A DNA stretch of 64,000 nt from Clostridium sp. MB40-C1 (GTDB lineage Bacteria > Bacillota > Clostridia > Clostridiales > Clostridiaceae), in assembly GCF_030913655.1 (NCBI RefSeq), contig NZ_CP133189.1, positions 1-64,000 of the forward strand. The letters are read 5' to 3'. Below, piece after piece: positions 48,591 through 57,876 of the stretch; the first letter of the stretch is position 1, and every line of letters starts with the position of its first letter. The position numbers were made by a program, and so were the translations under genes. The notes under the pieces are model-generated. The model searched no databases. It was not told the origin of the DNA and saw only the letters and a program-made list of their open reading frames with translations.

Positions 48591-49862
48591 ATGAGTGAAA
48601 AACAACATGTAGACAAAGATTATTCACTAGAATCAGTAGCGGAAAAGGATAAAAGAGGATTTGCTTCAATGTTTGTAGTTATGCTGGGGTTTACATTTTT
48701 TTCAGCTAGCATGCTTACAGGTGGAACATTAGGGGCAGCACTATCAATGAAAGATTTTGCTCTGGCGGTATTTTTAGGGAATTTAATCTTAGCAATTTAT
48801 ACAGGGGCACTTGCATATATAGGAGCAGATACAGGACTTTCAATGCATTTATTGGCAAGATATTCTTTTGGGGAGAAGGGAGCATACTTGCCGTCTTTCT
48901 TAACAAGTTTTACTCAAATAGGATGGTTTGGAGTAGGAGTTGCTATGTTTGCAGTGCCAGTAAGTAAAATAACAGGAATAAATATATATTTATTAGTAGC
49001 AGTATCAGGATTATTAATGACCTCAACAGCGTATTTTGGAATGAAATCTTTAACCATATTAAGTGCGGTAGCAGTACCAGCTATAACAATATTGGGATGT
49101 ACATCGGTGATTAAGGCAGTAAATTCAGTAGGCGGTATGTCAGAAATATTAAATATACCATCAAGTGGAAAAATGGGATTAGTTACGGCATTAACTTTAT
49201 GTGTTGGATCTTTTATAAGTGGAGGAAGTACAACACCAGACTTTGTAAGATTTGCTAAGAATAAAAAGATTGCAGTAACAACAACAGTGGTAGCATTTTT
49301 TATAGGTAACTCTTTAATGTTTTTATTTGGAGCTATAGGGGCAATGGCTACAGGTCATTCAGATATATCAGATGTTATGATATCTCAAGGATTGATAATA
49401 CCAGCAATATTGGTTTTAGGTTTAAATATATGGACAACCAATGATAATGCTATATATACATCAGGGCTTGGAATCTCAAATATAACAAAGATTCCTAAAA
49501 ATAAGGTGGTATTATTCAATGGAACGCTAGGCACTTTAGGAGCTTTATGCTTATATAATAACTTTGTAAATTTTTTAAGTTTGTTAGGTTCAATGATTCC
49601 AGCAGTTGGAGGAGTAATAATAGCTGATTATTTCTTTGTAAGAAAAAGAAAATATGAAGATTTTAAGGAAGCTAATTTTAAAGTGATAAACTATAAAGCT
49701 ATAATATCTTGTATACTTGGAATATTAGCTGGAAAATATTTAACTATAGGAGTTCCATCATTAAACTCATTAGTCATAACAGGAGTAACCCATACTATAT
49801 TAGCAAAAGTTATTAAAGAAAAGGTAGAAGAAAATACAGAATGTGATAAAAAATTGGCTTAA
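48591..49862 (+). CDS. codB: Cytosine permease (NCS1 family)
   Basis: 423 residues with about 12 membrane segments, a nucleobase:cation symporter-1 protein. The N-terminus (YSLESVAEKDKRGFASMFVVMLGF) has the amphipathic pre-helix and first segment typical of CodB; TTPDFVRFAKNKK and WTTNDNAIYTSGLG are conserved family loops. AAAGGAGG lies 9 bases before the ATG. It follows the PyrR attenuator and is followed by a cytosine deaminase gene, which makes cytosine the natural substrate. The frame is intact. Confidence 0.93.
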   Translation: MSEKQHVDKDYSLESVAEKDKRGFASMFVVMLGFTFFSASMLTGGTLGAALSMKDFALAVFLGNLILAIYTGALAYIGADTGLSMHLLARYSFGEKGAYLPSFLTSFTQIGWFGVGVAMFAVPVSKITGINIYLLVAVSGLLMTSTAYFGMKSLTILSAVAVPAITILGCTSVIKAVNSVGGMSEILNIPSSGKMGLVTALTLCVGSFISGGSTTPDFVRFAKNKKIAVTTTVVAFFIGNSLMFLFGAIGAMATGHSDISDVMISQGLIIPAILVLGLNIWTTNDNAIYTSGLGISNITKIPKNKVVLFNGTLGTLGALCLYNNFVNFLSLLGSMIPAVGGVIIADYFFVRKRKYEDFKEANFKVINYKAIISCILGILAGKYLTIGVPSLNSLVITGVTHTILAKVIKEKVEENTECDKKLA

Positions 49863-50043
49863 TATCAAGATAATTATTTAGGCGGATATTGATTGCATAC
49901 AAACTTAAGGCTATGGTTTAAGAGAGTGTTGTTTTTAGATTATACTAAAATCAATAATTCCTTAGAACATAGCTAAATTTAAAAATAATTTTAAATCCAG
50001 CTTAATTTAAATGAGATTATTAATAGGAGTAGGAGTTGAGTAT

Positions 50044-51309
50044 ATGTTAATAAAAAATATTAGGTTTACAGATGAAAATGAATTGGTTGACATAAGAATT
50101 GAAAATGGAATATTTAAAGAAATAAAAAAGAATCTGCAACTATATGAGAATGAGGAAGTTATAGAGGGGAATGGGGCTTTGGCTCTTCCACCTTTTATAG
50201 AACCACATGTTCATTTAGATACAACTCTTACAGCTGGGGAACCAAACTGGAATGAAAGTGGAACTTTGTTTGAAGGAATACAAAGGTGGTCTGAAAGAAA
50301 GGCTTTTTTAACAAAAGAAGATGTAAAACAAAGAGCTAAAAAAGCATTAAGTTGGCAAATAGCTAATGGTATACAACACATTAGGACTCATATTGATACC
50401 ACAGATGAATCATTGTTAGCATTAATAGCTATGTTAGAAGTTAAGGAAGAAATGAAAGATTATGTGGACTTACAAATAGTAGCTTTTCCTCAGGAGGGAA
50501 TTTTATCTTATCCAAGAGGTTTAGAACTTTTAGAAGAGGCTTTAAAATTAGGCGCTGATGTAGTTGGAGCTATACCACATTTTGAATTTACCAGAGAATA
50601 TGGAGTAGAATCAATTAATAAAATTTTTGAACTTGCAGAAAAGTATAATGTATTAATAGATGTTCATTGTGATGAAATTGATGATGAGCAATCAAGATTT
50701 TTAGAAACTATGGCTACAAGAGCATTAGAAACAGGGATGAAAAATAAAGTTACAGCTAGCCATACTACAGCGATGCATTCTTATAACAATGCTTATACAT
50801 ATAAATTGTTTAGACTTTTAAAAATGTCTGATATAAACTTTGTGGCAAATCCACTTGTAAATACACATTTACAAGGAAGATTTGATACATATCCAAAGCG
50901 CAGGGGAGTTACCAGAGTAAAAGAATTAAAAGATGCTGATATTAATGTTTGTTTTGGACATGATGACATTTTTGACCCTTGGTATCCACTTGGAACTGGT
51001 AATATGCTTCAAGTGTTACATTTTGGATTACATGTATGTCAAGTCATGGGGTACAATGAGATAAACAAATCTATTAAATTTATAACAACTAATTCAGCAA
51101 AAACTTTAAATATACAGGATAAGTATGGAATAGAAGTAGGTAAACCGGGCAATCTTATACTTTTACCTGCTGAAAGTGGATATGATGCTATAAGACGTCA
51201 AGTTCCTGTTGCCTACTCTATAAGAGGCGGAAGGGTAATAAGTAAGACAGAACCATCTTTAACTAAGGTATACTTAGGAGAAGAAATTAGCGTAGATTTT
51301 AAGAAATAA
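50044..51309 (+). CDS. codA: Cytosine deaminase
   Basis: Deaminates imported cytosine to uracil for pyrimidine salvage. ATG 50044 is chosen (AGGAG 8 bases upstream) over an in-frame ATG at 50011; the product is 421 residues, usual for CodA. Amidohydrolase-fold metal ligands are visible: [22 protein letters not shown] and the catalytic Asp in [10 protein letters not shown]. It is the second gene of the PyrR-attenuated operon, 180 bases after codB with no terminator between. A stem GATTCTA...TAGAATC with a T-run lies downstream (51455-51510). Confidence 0.95.
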   Translation: MLIKNIRFTDENELVDIRIENGIFKEIKKNLQLYENEEVIEGNGALALPPFIEPHVHLDTTLTAGEPNWNESGTLFEGIQRWSERKAFLTKEDVKQRAKKALSWQIANGIQHIRTHIDTTDESLLALIAMLEVKEEMKDYVDLQIVAFPQEGILSYPRGLELLEEALKLGADVVGAIPHFEFTREYGVESINKIFELAEKYNVLIDVHCDEIDDEQSRFLETMATRALETGMKNKVTASHTTAMHSYNNAYTYKLFRLLKMSDINFVANPLVNTHLQGRFDTYPKRRGVTRVKELKDADINVCFGHDDIFDPWYPLGTGNMLQVLHFGLHVCQVMGYNEINKSIKFITTNSAKTLNIQDKYGIEVGKPGNLILLPAESGYDAIRRQVPVAYSIRGGRVISKTEPSLTKVYLGEEISVDFKK

Positions 51310-51454
51310 ACATACTACTTCTATAAGTAAAGAGTTACTTTACCTTGAAATAAAAAAACGTTATGCAGAGCGGAAGATATAATTTTATGCAGAATATTAT
51401 GTAAAGTTTAGTTTTTTAGAAAGTATGGATTATTTTCTAAGAAAAATTTATAAT

Positions 51455-51510
51455 GGGATTCTAGGTTTCAGATTGAGAAATTTCAACTTGAAGCATAGAA
51501 TCTTTTTTAT
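51455..51510 (+). terminator. Terminator after codA
   Basis: GATTCTA (51457-51463) pairs with TAGAATC (51496-51502), with inner TTCA/TGAA, followed by TTTTTT. The rest of the 51310-51623 gap shows nothing recognisable. Confidence 0.75.
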
Positions 51511-51623
51511 TATAGAATTTATTTTAAAAGAGTGTTGATTTTTACACTTTTTTAAAACTTTTCATATCATAATAAAAAACTAGAAGAATTTATATAAAGA
51601 TAAGTGAAAGGAAAAAATTTAAA

Positions 51624-52304
51624 ATGAGAATAAATAAACTTTTAAGTAATTTAGGAATTTGTTCAAGAAAAGATGCTAATAGGATTATTGAACAAAATAG
51701 AATAATGGTAAATGGAGAACTTTGTAAGCCAGGTCAGTGGGTGGAGAAAGAGGATGATATCCTTATTGATAATAATCCTATTCCAGTTAAGAAGAAAGTT
51801 TATATTGCATTAAATAAGCCTATAGGTATTACTTGTACAGCAGCCAAAGAAGTAGATAGTAATATAATTAAATTTATGAATTATCCAGAATATATTTTCC
51901 CTGTAGGGAGACTAGACAAGCCATCTCAAGGCTTAATATTAATGACAAATGATGGAGAATTAGCAAATAAAATTTTAGAATCAGAAAATAAACACGAAAA
52001 AGAATATATAGTAACAGTTGATAAACCTTTTGATGATTTTTTTATCATGGGAATGTCTAAAGGGGTAGAAATCTGTGGAGTAAAAACAAAACCTTGTAAA
52101 GTTATAAGAGCTAGTGAAAATACCTTTCGTATTATATTGACACAAGGGCTTAATAGACAAATTCGTAAGATGAGTAAAGTTTTTGGATATAAAGTTGTAC
52201 GTTTAGAACGTATTAGAATTATGAATATAAAAATTGATGGTATAGATATCGGAAAATGGCGCAATCTTACGGAAAGAGAAATATTGGAATTGAGAAAAAG
52301 TTAA
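51624..52304 (+). CDS. rluF: 23S rRNA pseudouridine synthase, RluF-like
   Basis: 226 residues of the RsuA/RluB/RluE/RluF family. An S4 RNA-binding domain occupies about 1-45 (MRINKLLSNLGICSRKDANR), the catalytic Asp is in V-G-R-L-D-K-P-S-Q-G near 97, and the family motif LTQGLNRQIRKMSKVFGYKV is near the end. The RluF subfamily modifies U2604 (and U2605) of 23S rRNA; ALNKPIGITCTAAKE and NRQIRKM favour RluF over RluB, but by-eye subfamily assignment is moderate. GAAAGGA lies 12 bases before the ATG. Confidence 0.88.
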   Translation: MRINKLLSNLGICSRKDANRIIEQNRIMVNGELCKPGQWVEKEDDILIDNNPIPVKKKVYIALNKPIGITCTAAKEVDSNIIKFMNYPEYIFPVGRLDKPSQGLILMTNDGELANKILESENKHEKEYIVTVDKPFDDFFIMGMSKGVEICGVKTKPCKVIRASENTFRIILTQGLNRQIRKMSKVFGYKVVRLERIRIMNIKIDGIDIGKWRNLTEREILELRKS

Positions 52305-52341
52305 TAAAATATATAAATTAATTAATAAAATTTTAAAAAAA

Positions 52342-52370
52342 ATTGACAAATTATTCATCACATATTATAC
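52342..52370 (+). promoter_or_regulatory. Promoter of the DUF5105-like lipoprotein
   Basis: TTGACA, 17 bases, TATACT: nearly consensus for the housekeeping sigma factor. Confidence 0.8.
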
Positions 52371-52407
52371 TAGAAAAGGACAAAATAGAATTTAATGGGG
52401 GTAAAAC

Positions 52408-53055
52408 ATGAAAAAGGTAAAAAAAAGTCTAGTAATATTAATGTGTTTGTTATTTATTCCAGTAATATTAATTGGATGCAGTAATAAACCGAAAGTAAGC
52501 GCTGATGAGACAGCAAAAATCTTATTTAATTTTTATGTTAAGGGAGATAAAAGCGATCTATCAAAAATTTCAATGCCTAAAGATAGAATAGAGGAGCTTT
52601 CAAAATTTCAAAAAGATACAATTATTAAAGAAATAAGAAATGGTTTTTTAAAAGAAGGTTTAACACTTAAAAATGATCAGTTAGAACAAATATATAAGGC
52701 ACGTTTAGAAGCTTTGAAAAAAGTAACAGCTACAACAGAAAAAATTTCAGAAAATGATAAAGAGGCGGAAGTTAAGGTAAAAGCAACATATTTTGATGAA
52801 AGTAAAGTAAGTGAAAAAGCAATGACTGATGCAGTTAAGGAAGTTGAAAAATTAAAGCTTACAAATAGACAAGAGATAATATCTAAAATATTAGATATTT
52901 ATGTTAAAAATTTAAAAGTGGAATATCAAAATGTAAAACCATCAACTGATGTAAAAGAGGGAACTTATAAGTTTATTATAAAAGAAAAAGTTTGGGTACC
53001 ACAAGATGTAAAGAAATTTGCTTCAGAGATAGGTTCTTTTAATGCAGGAAAATAG
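52408..53055 (+). CDS. Putative lipoprotein, DUF5105-like
   Basis: 215 residues. Signal peptide KKVKKSLVILMCLLFIPVIL, then lipobox I-G-C with Cys at 24, so exported and lipid-anchored. The mature part (SADETAKILFNFYVKGDKSDLSKI onward) is a helical-plus-beta domain found in small clostridial lipoproteins annotated DUF5105, sometimes as a duplicated unit. No enzyme motif is seen. GGGGGT lies 7 bases before the ATG. A -35/-10 pair (TTGACA 52342-52347, TATACT 52365-52370, 17-base spacer) lies 38 bases upstream. A strong terminator follows the gene. Confidence 0.8.
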   Translation: MKKVKKSLVILMCLLFIPVILIGCSNKPKVSADETAKILFNFYVKGDKSDLSKISMPKDRIEELSKFQKDTIIKEIRNGFLKEGLTLKNDQLEQIYKARLEALKKVTATTEKISENDKEAEVKVKATYFDESKVSEKAMTDAVKEVEKLKLTNRQEIISKILDIYVKNLKVEYQNVKPSTDVKEGTYKFIIKEKVWVPQDVKKFASEIGSFNAGK

Positions 53056-53109
53056 TCATTAATTTTAACATATTTAGGTTTTGCATAAAACTAAAATAAT
53101 ACGCTTTAG

Positions 53110-53152
53110 AATGTGGTTAAATTTGTTTTTAAACAAATTTAACCACATTTTT
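53110..53152. terminator. Strong terminator after the lipoprotein gene
   Basis: A perfect 18-bp stem (53111-53128 with 53131-53148) with a 2-base loop, followed by TTTTATT. Confidence 0.9.
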
Positions 53153-53260
53153 ATTAGTTGAGGAAGTTATACGATTTTCTCAATTAAATTACAAAACCTA
53201 TGCTTAATTGTTATATAATTATGTTATCTAATATCTACAAGCACTACAACATTGAATAAA

Positions 53261-53321
53261 GAATCCTAAACTTCAGGTGGAATTTTTACTTAACCTGAAG
53301 TTTAGAATCTCTTTAGGATTC
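53261..53321 (+). promoter_or_regulatory. Competing hairpins in the SNF2 leader
   Basis: CTAAACTTCAGGT (53266-53278) pairs perfectly with ACCTGAAGTTTAG (53293-53305). GAATCCTAAA (53261-53270) also pairs perfectly with TTTAGGATTC (53312-53321). Because 53266-53270 is shared, the two stems exclude each other. No T-run follows directly. Confidence 0.5.
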
Positions 53322-53412
53322 ATATAGACTTAAATTTTCAGTGAAAAAATCAATAAAGGTATTTAGAGAGGGGGGAACTATAGTGAGGGGTATATAATCT
53401 CTCATTAGTTAG

Positions 53413-56400
53413 GTGATGAATTTAAAGGAATTTGAAAGAGTGGTTTTAAGTCCGTCTTCTGATTTGATGAGGAGACTTGGAAAAGATATATTTAAAAAGA
53501 ATTTAGTTACTAATGTTAGAGGAAAAAAAATAGATAATATATATCATATCTATGGAAATGTATTAAATGAACTTAAGGTAAAGGAATTTAAAAACCATAT
53601 AAAGATAGATTTAATAAATGAGAAGGTTACTTATGTAAAATGTAGTTGTAATCAATTTGAAGAGTTTTCTAGGAATAAAAAATTATTTATGTGTGAGCAT
53701 TTAACAGCTACTGTATATAAATTTTTAAGTGTATATTATAAGAAAAAAGAAAAGAAAGACAAGTTGTGTGAAAAACTATATAATGTTAAAAACAAAGGAC
53801 AAAAGGGTATCTATAAGATAAACAATAATATTAATAATGGTAATATTAATACTAACGTAAATGATGATACTAATAAACCTCAGATTATTAATAGAAACAA
53901 TGGTAGATTAAATGACAACTGCAAGTTAGAGAAGACAAACGTAAAAGATAATATTCATAAAAAACTTCAAGTAGGTATTGATGTGAGAATGACCTACAAA
54001 TCGTGGGAAAGTTCAAATGACTATGAAGCAGAATTTTTCATAGAATTTGGTCACAAATATTTAATTAATGATTTAAAAAGTTTTATTTTAGATATAGACA
54101 CTAGAAAAGATATATTTTTTAGTAATAAATTTATATATAGTCCTACAAAATATAGAATTTCTATCAAAGATACAAAAATTATATGTTTTATTAAAGAACA
54201 TATTTATAAAAAGAAAGGAAGATTATTTGAAAAGGGAAAATTAATAATTGAAGCAAGTGAATTAAGAGGGTTTTTACAAGATATAGGGGAAAGAAAAATT
54301 AGATTTAAATATAATGGAGTAGAATATAAATCAATCATTAATCAAAGAGATCTACCTATTAGTTTTACATTAAAAGATAGAGAAGAACAATTTGTATTAA
54401 CTACTCATAAAAAATTGCCTATTCCTTTAAATAAAAATAAAGATGTTTATCTTTGGGAGAGGGATATTTATTTGCCCTCGAAAAATCAAATCCAAAAATA
54501 TAATCCTTTATATGATAGGTTTAAAGTTAAAAGGGAGATTTTATACAACAAAAATTTAGATAACTATAATAAAATTAGTTCTCTCATAAGCAGTATTTCA
54601 AATAATATTACTCTTTCAGAAGGAGTAAAAAGATTTTCAAGTAATTCTTTTAAGGTAGAATTTTTGATTTATAAAGAGGAAGAAGAGACTTATTGTATCC
54701 CAATAGGGAGTTATTTTAATAAAAAAATTAATATGTTAGATGATAAAATAAATGAAAAACAATTTATGAGAGATTTAGATAAAGAAGAAAAAATTCTTAT
54801 ACAACTTGAACAGTACAAATTTATAAAAAAAGAACACAGGCTCATTTTTATTGGAGAAGACGAGGAGTTTTTTCATATCTTAAGTAATAAAGGATACGGT
54901 ATACATTCTTTAGGAAATGTTGTTTTAGGAAAAGGACTTCAAGATATAAAAGTGTATAATTCAGATTTTATTGAGGCAAAGTTATATGAAGAAGATGGAT
55001 ATTTTAAATTCAGCTATAATATTGGAGAGATTGAAAGAGAAGAGTTTAGAAATATTCTTAAAAGTTACAAAGAAAATAAGAGGTTTTATAAAACCAAAGA
55101 TAATAAATTTATAGACTTTCAAGATGAAGGCGTAATAAATTTTTTTGATTTAATTAAAACATTAAATCTTGATGAAAATATAGAGGATGATTCTATAAGT
55201 ATAGAAAAAGGTAAAGTTTTATATATAGAAGAGAGTTTTAAACATAGTAATTTAAAACTTAAAGAGGGTATCGATTTATTAAAGGACATAAAGAATAAGC
55301 TAGAAAATAGGCAAAATCACGAAATAGTTTTACCAAAGAATTTAAATGCTGTACTTAGGGAATATCAAGTTAATGGATTTAAATGGTTTAAAAATTTAAG
55401 TGAGTTACAATTTGGAGGGATTTTATCAGATGAAATGGGTCTTGGAAAAACCATTCAAACAATAGCGTTTCTTCTATCAGAGAAAAATAAAAATTCTTTA
55501 ATAGTTGCTCCAACATCATTAATCTATAATTGGAAAGAGGAAATAGAGAGATTTGCACCTACTTTAAAAATTGGAATTGCTCATGGAAGAGATAATAAAA
55601 AGGTAATAGAAAAGTTCAAAGAATATGATGTGATTTTAACTACCTATGGAACTTTAAAAAACAACATTGAAGATTATAATGATATAGAATTTGATTACTT
55701 TATTATAGATGAAGCACAAAATATAAAAAATCCTTTAACTCAAAATACAAAAGCTGTTAAAGAAATTAAATCAAAAGTAAGGTTTGCTTTAACAGGAACA
55801 CCTATTGAAAATAATTTAACAGAACTTTGGTCAATATTTGACTTTATAATGCCAGGATATTTATATTCTAAGGAAGTTTTCAATGAAAAATTTGTTGTGA
55901 AAAGTAAGTTTAATTTGGAAAATCTTAAGTTACTAATTAAGCCTTTTATTTTGAGAAGAACTAAAAAAGAAGTTATAAAAGATTTGCCTGATAAAATAGA
56001 AAAGAAAATACTGGTTGACATGACACCAAACCAAAAAGGAATATATGTTTCCTACATAAGGTATATAAGATCAAAAATAAAAAATAAATCTCAAGATAAA
56101 ATAGAAATTTTGTCTTATTTAATGAAATTAAGACAAATTTGTCTAGATCCTTCTTTAATATTTAAGGACTATAAAGGGCAAAGTGGAAAGATTAAAGTTG
56201 CAATGGAATTAGTAGCAAATCAAATAGAGGATAATGGCAAAGTATTGTTATTTTCTCAATTTACTTCTGTTTTAAAGAAAATGGGTAAACCTTTAGAAAA
56301 AAAAGGTATTAAATATTTATATTTAGATGGTTCTACTCCACCTAAAGAAAGAGTTAGATTAGTAAATAAATTTAATAATAGTAATAAAATAGGAGTGTTT

Positions 56401-56697
56401 CTAATTTCATTAAAGGCAGGAGGAACAGGGCTTAATTTAACCTCAGCAAATTTAGTTATTCATTTTGACCCTTGGTGGAATCCAGCAGTAGAAAATCAAG
56501 CTACAGATAGAGCACACAGAATTGGTCAGAGAAATATAGTTGAAGTAATTAAATTGGTTTCTCGAGGAACAATAGAGGAAAAAATTATTTCACTGCAAGA
56601 AGACAAAAAAGAATTAATTGATAGCGTTCTTACAGGAGAACTAAAAAATAGCAATAATTTAACAGAGCTATTGAAAGATCCTTCATTTTTATTTTAG
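53413..56697 (+). CDS. SWIM zinc-finger SNF2/RapA-type helicase
   Basis: 1094 residues (GTG 53413 or ATG 53416; the ribosome binding site is weak). SWIM finger C77-x-C79 and C94-x-H96 at the N-terminus, an Asn-rich low-complexity linker near 135-175, then the bacterial SNF2-associated region. The ATPase starts at about 640: GILSDEMGLGKTIQTIAFLL is the Walker A region (around 675), I-I-D-E-A-Q the Walker B (near 765), and the second lobe ends with NPAVENQATDRAHRIGQ near 1030. SNF2 enzymes of this type translocate on double-stranded DNA; the bacterial SWIM-SNF2 class is uncharacterised, with proposed roles in transcription or DNA repair. It stands alone between two terminator-like structures. 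It is a different family from the SWIM protein of the retron. Confidence 0.92.
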   Translation: MMNLKEFERVVLSPSSDLMRRLGKDIFKKNLVTNVRGKKIDNIYHIYGNVLNELKVKEFKNHIKIDLINEKVTYVKCSCNQFEEFSRNKKLFMCEHLTATVYKFLSVYYKKKEKKDKLCEKLYNVKNKGQKGIYKINNNINNGNINTNVNDDTNKPQIINRNNGRLNDNCKLEKTNVKDNIHKKLQVGIDVRMTYKSWESSNDYEAEFFIEFGHKYLINDLKSFILDIDTRKDIFFSNKFIYSPTKYRISIKDTKIICFIKEHIYKKKGRLFEKGKLIIEASELRGFLQDIGERKIRFKYNGVEYKSIINQRDLPISFTLKDREEQFVLTTHKKLPIPLNKNKDVYLWERDIYLPSKNQIQKYNPLYDRFKVKREILYNKNLDNYNKISSLISSISNNITLSEGVKRFSSNSFKVEFLIYKEEEETYCIPIGSYFNKKINMLDDKINEKQFMRDLDKEEKILIQLEQYKFIKKEHRLIFIGEDEEFFHILSNKGYGIHSLGNVVLGKGLQDIKVYNSDFIEAKLYEEDGYFKFSYNIGEIEREEFRNILKSYKENKRFYKTKDNKFIDFQDEGVINFFDLIKTLNLDENIEDDSISIEKGKVLYIEESFKHSNLKLKEGIDLLKDIKNKLENRQNHEIVLPKNLNAVLREYQVNGFKWFKNLSELQFGGILSDEMGLGKTIQTIAFLLSEKNKNSLIVAPTSLIYNWKEEIERFAPTLKIGIAHGRDNKKVIEKFKEYDVILTTYGTLKNNIEDYNDIEFDYFIIDEAQNIKNPLTQNTKAVKEIKSKVRFALTGTPIENNLTELWSIFDFIMPGYLYSKEVFNEKFVVKSKFNLENLKLLIKPFILRRTKKEVIKDLPDKIEKKILVDMTPNQKGIYVSYIRYIRSKIKNKSQDKIEILSYLMKLRQICLDPSLIFKDYKGQSGKIKVAMELVANQIEDNGKVLLFSQFTSVLKKMGKPLEKKGIKYLYLDGSTPPKERVRLVNKFNNSNKIGVFLISLKAGGTGLNLTSANLVIHFDPWWNPAVENQATDRAHRIGQRNIVEVIKLVSRGTIEEKIISLQEDKKELIDSVLTGELKNSNNLTELLKDPSFLF

Positions 56698-56722
56698 AGA
56701 TGAAGGAATTTTATATTTGTTT

Positions 56723-56847
56723 AACTCAACTTTCATAGCAAAAAAAGTAAATGCGGATATAAGATATATATCGCTATAAATCATTCCACTTCGAAATATA
56801 TGTATTATATCCAATTCAGATTATTTGTGTTCTAGGAAAGTTGAGTT
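56723..56847. repeat. Palindromic intergenic element
   Basis: AACTCAACTTTC (56723-56734) and GAAAGTTGAGTT (56836-56847) are perfect 12-bp inverted repeats; nested within are GGATATAA (56755-56762) and TTATATCC (56805-56812). It lies between the convergent SNF2 and MerR genes. Confidence 0.7.
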
Positions 56848-56877
56848 ATTTACCAAAGTGAATTATGGGGCAATGTA

Positions 56878-57687
56878 TTATATTAATATAGGAATTTGAA
56901 TTTCAGTAATGAATTCTTTTTCTAAACTAGTTTCGTGAACATCTATTTTATATAGTTCTATAGGGTTTGATATAACTTTGTATTTATTTTTATTTATAAA
57001 GGAAAATAAAATAGAAAGATATTGCTTGTTAGAAGAATATTTTCCCTTATAGGATAGGCTTGCATAATAACCTTCTTGTAGTAATAAATCGTAATTAGTT
57101 TTACTATCTTCAACTAAACAAAATACAGACTGATATTCATTATAAATTTTATTTTTTAAGCTGTTTAAATTGTATATAGCTCCTACTTTGGTATTACCTA
57201 AAAGATAGAAGGTATCTTCGTGTTTTTTTTGGAGCTTTTTTATCATATAATCTATTTCTTCATCACTAGATATTTGTGCATTTAATTTTAATGCTTTTCT
57301 TTCTTTAATGTAAATTACTTTAACGGTATTAAGTTCTGTTAAATTCTCAGCAGAATTAATATTTTCAAGCCTTCTCATGACATTTTCTTTTAAAAGTGTT
57401 AATTCTTTTAATTTGTTATCTATAAGAGAAACCTCTTCTTTTAACATATTTTGAGTAGTTTTTACAGTTCTATTGTTTATATATTCTTTTATTTTTTTTA
57501 TTGGAAAATTAAAGGTTCTTAATTCTTTAATTAAGTTTAACTTCCAAATATCATTCATTGTATAAAGTCTGTATCCGTTTGAATCTCGAACAGGAGTTAG
57601 AACGCCAAGTTTTTCATAATACATCAAGGAGTCACGAGATATACCATATATTTTTGAAATTTCTCCTATTTTATAGTAATCTTTCAT
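56878..57687 (-). CDS. MerR-family multidrug regulator (BmrR-like)
   Basis: 269 residues. MerR winged helix at 1-70 (YKIGEISKIYGISRDSLMYYEKLGVL, then NGYRLYTMNDIW), a dimerisation coiled coil to about 115, and a C-terminal half resembling the GyrI/BmrR drug-binding domain (e.g. SLSYKGKYSSNKQYL, ELYKIDVHETSLEKEFITEIQIPI). AGGAGG lies 6 bases before the ATG. It is divergent from a MATE efflux pump gene whose promoter carries a MerR-type 19-bp spacer and central dyad, so it almost certainly controls that pump; drug binding would untwist and activate the promoter. Confidence 0.9.
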   Translation of the reverse strand: MKDYYKIGEISKIYGISRDSLMYYEKLGVLTPVRDSNGYRLYTMNDIWKLNLIKELRTFNFPIKKIKEYINNRTVKTTQNMLKEEVSLIDNKLKELTLLKENVMRRLENINSAENLTELNTVKVIYIKERKALKLNAQISSDEEIDYMIKKLQKKHEDTFYLLGNTKVGAIYNLNSLKNKIYNEYQSVFCLVEDSKTNYDLLLQEGYYASLSYKGKYSSNKQYLSILFSFINKNKYKVISNPIELYKIDVHETSLEKEFITEIQIPILI

Positions 57688-57824
57688 AAAACCTCCTAAA
57701 ATCAGCTTACTAACAGTAATTTATTCTATAATTTATAATCAAAATAAATAATAAATACTATATATTTATTTTGTTAAAAAGAATTAGTTGAAAATTTATA
57801 ATAAATTAAAAGTATAAAATATAA

Positions 57825-57855
57825 TTGACCTTAGTATTATACCAAGGTTTATACT
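57825..57855 (+). promoter_or_regulatory. MerR-type promoter and operator of the MATE pump
   Basis: TTGACC (57825-57830), 19 bases, TATACT (57850-57855). The overlong spacer is occupied by ACCTTAGTAT-T-ATACCAAGGT (57828-57848), a dyad with one mismatch centred on 57838. This is the diagnostic arrangement for activation by a MerR-family protein. Confidence 0.92.
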
Positions 57856-57876
57856 TTTAATAAAGGGGTGATAAGC

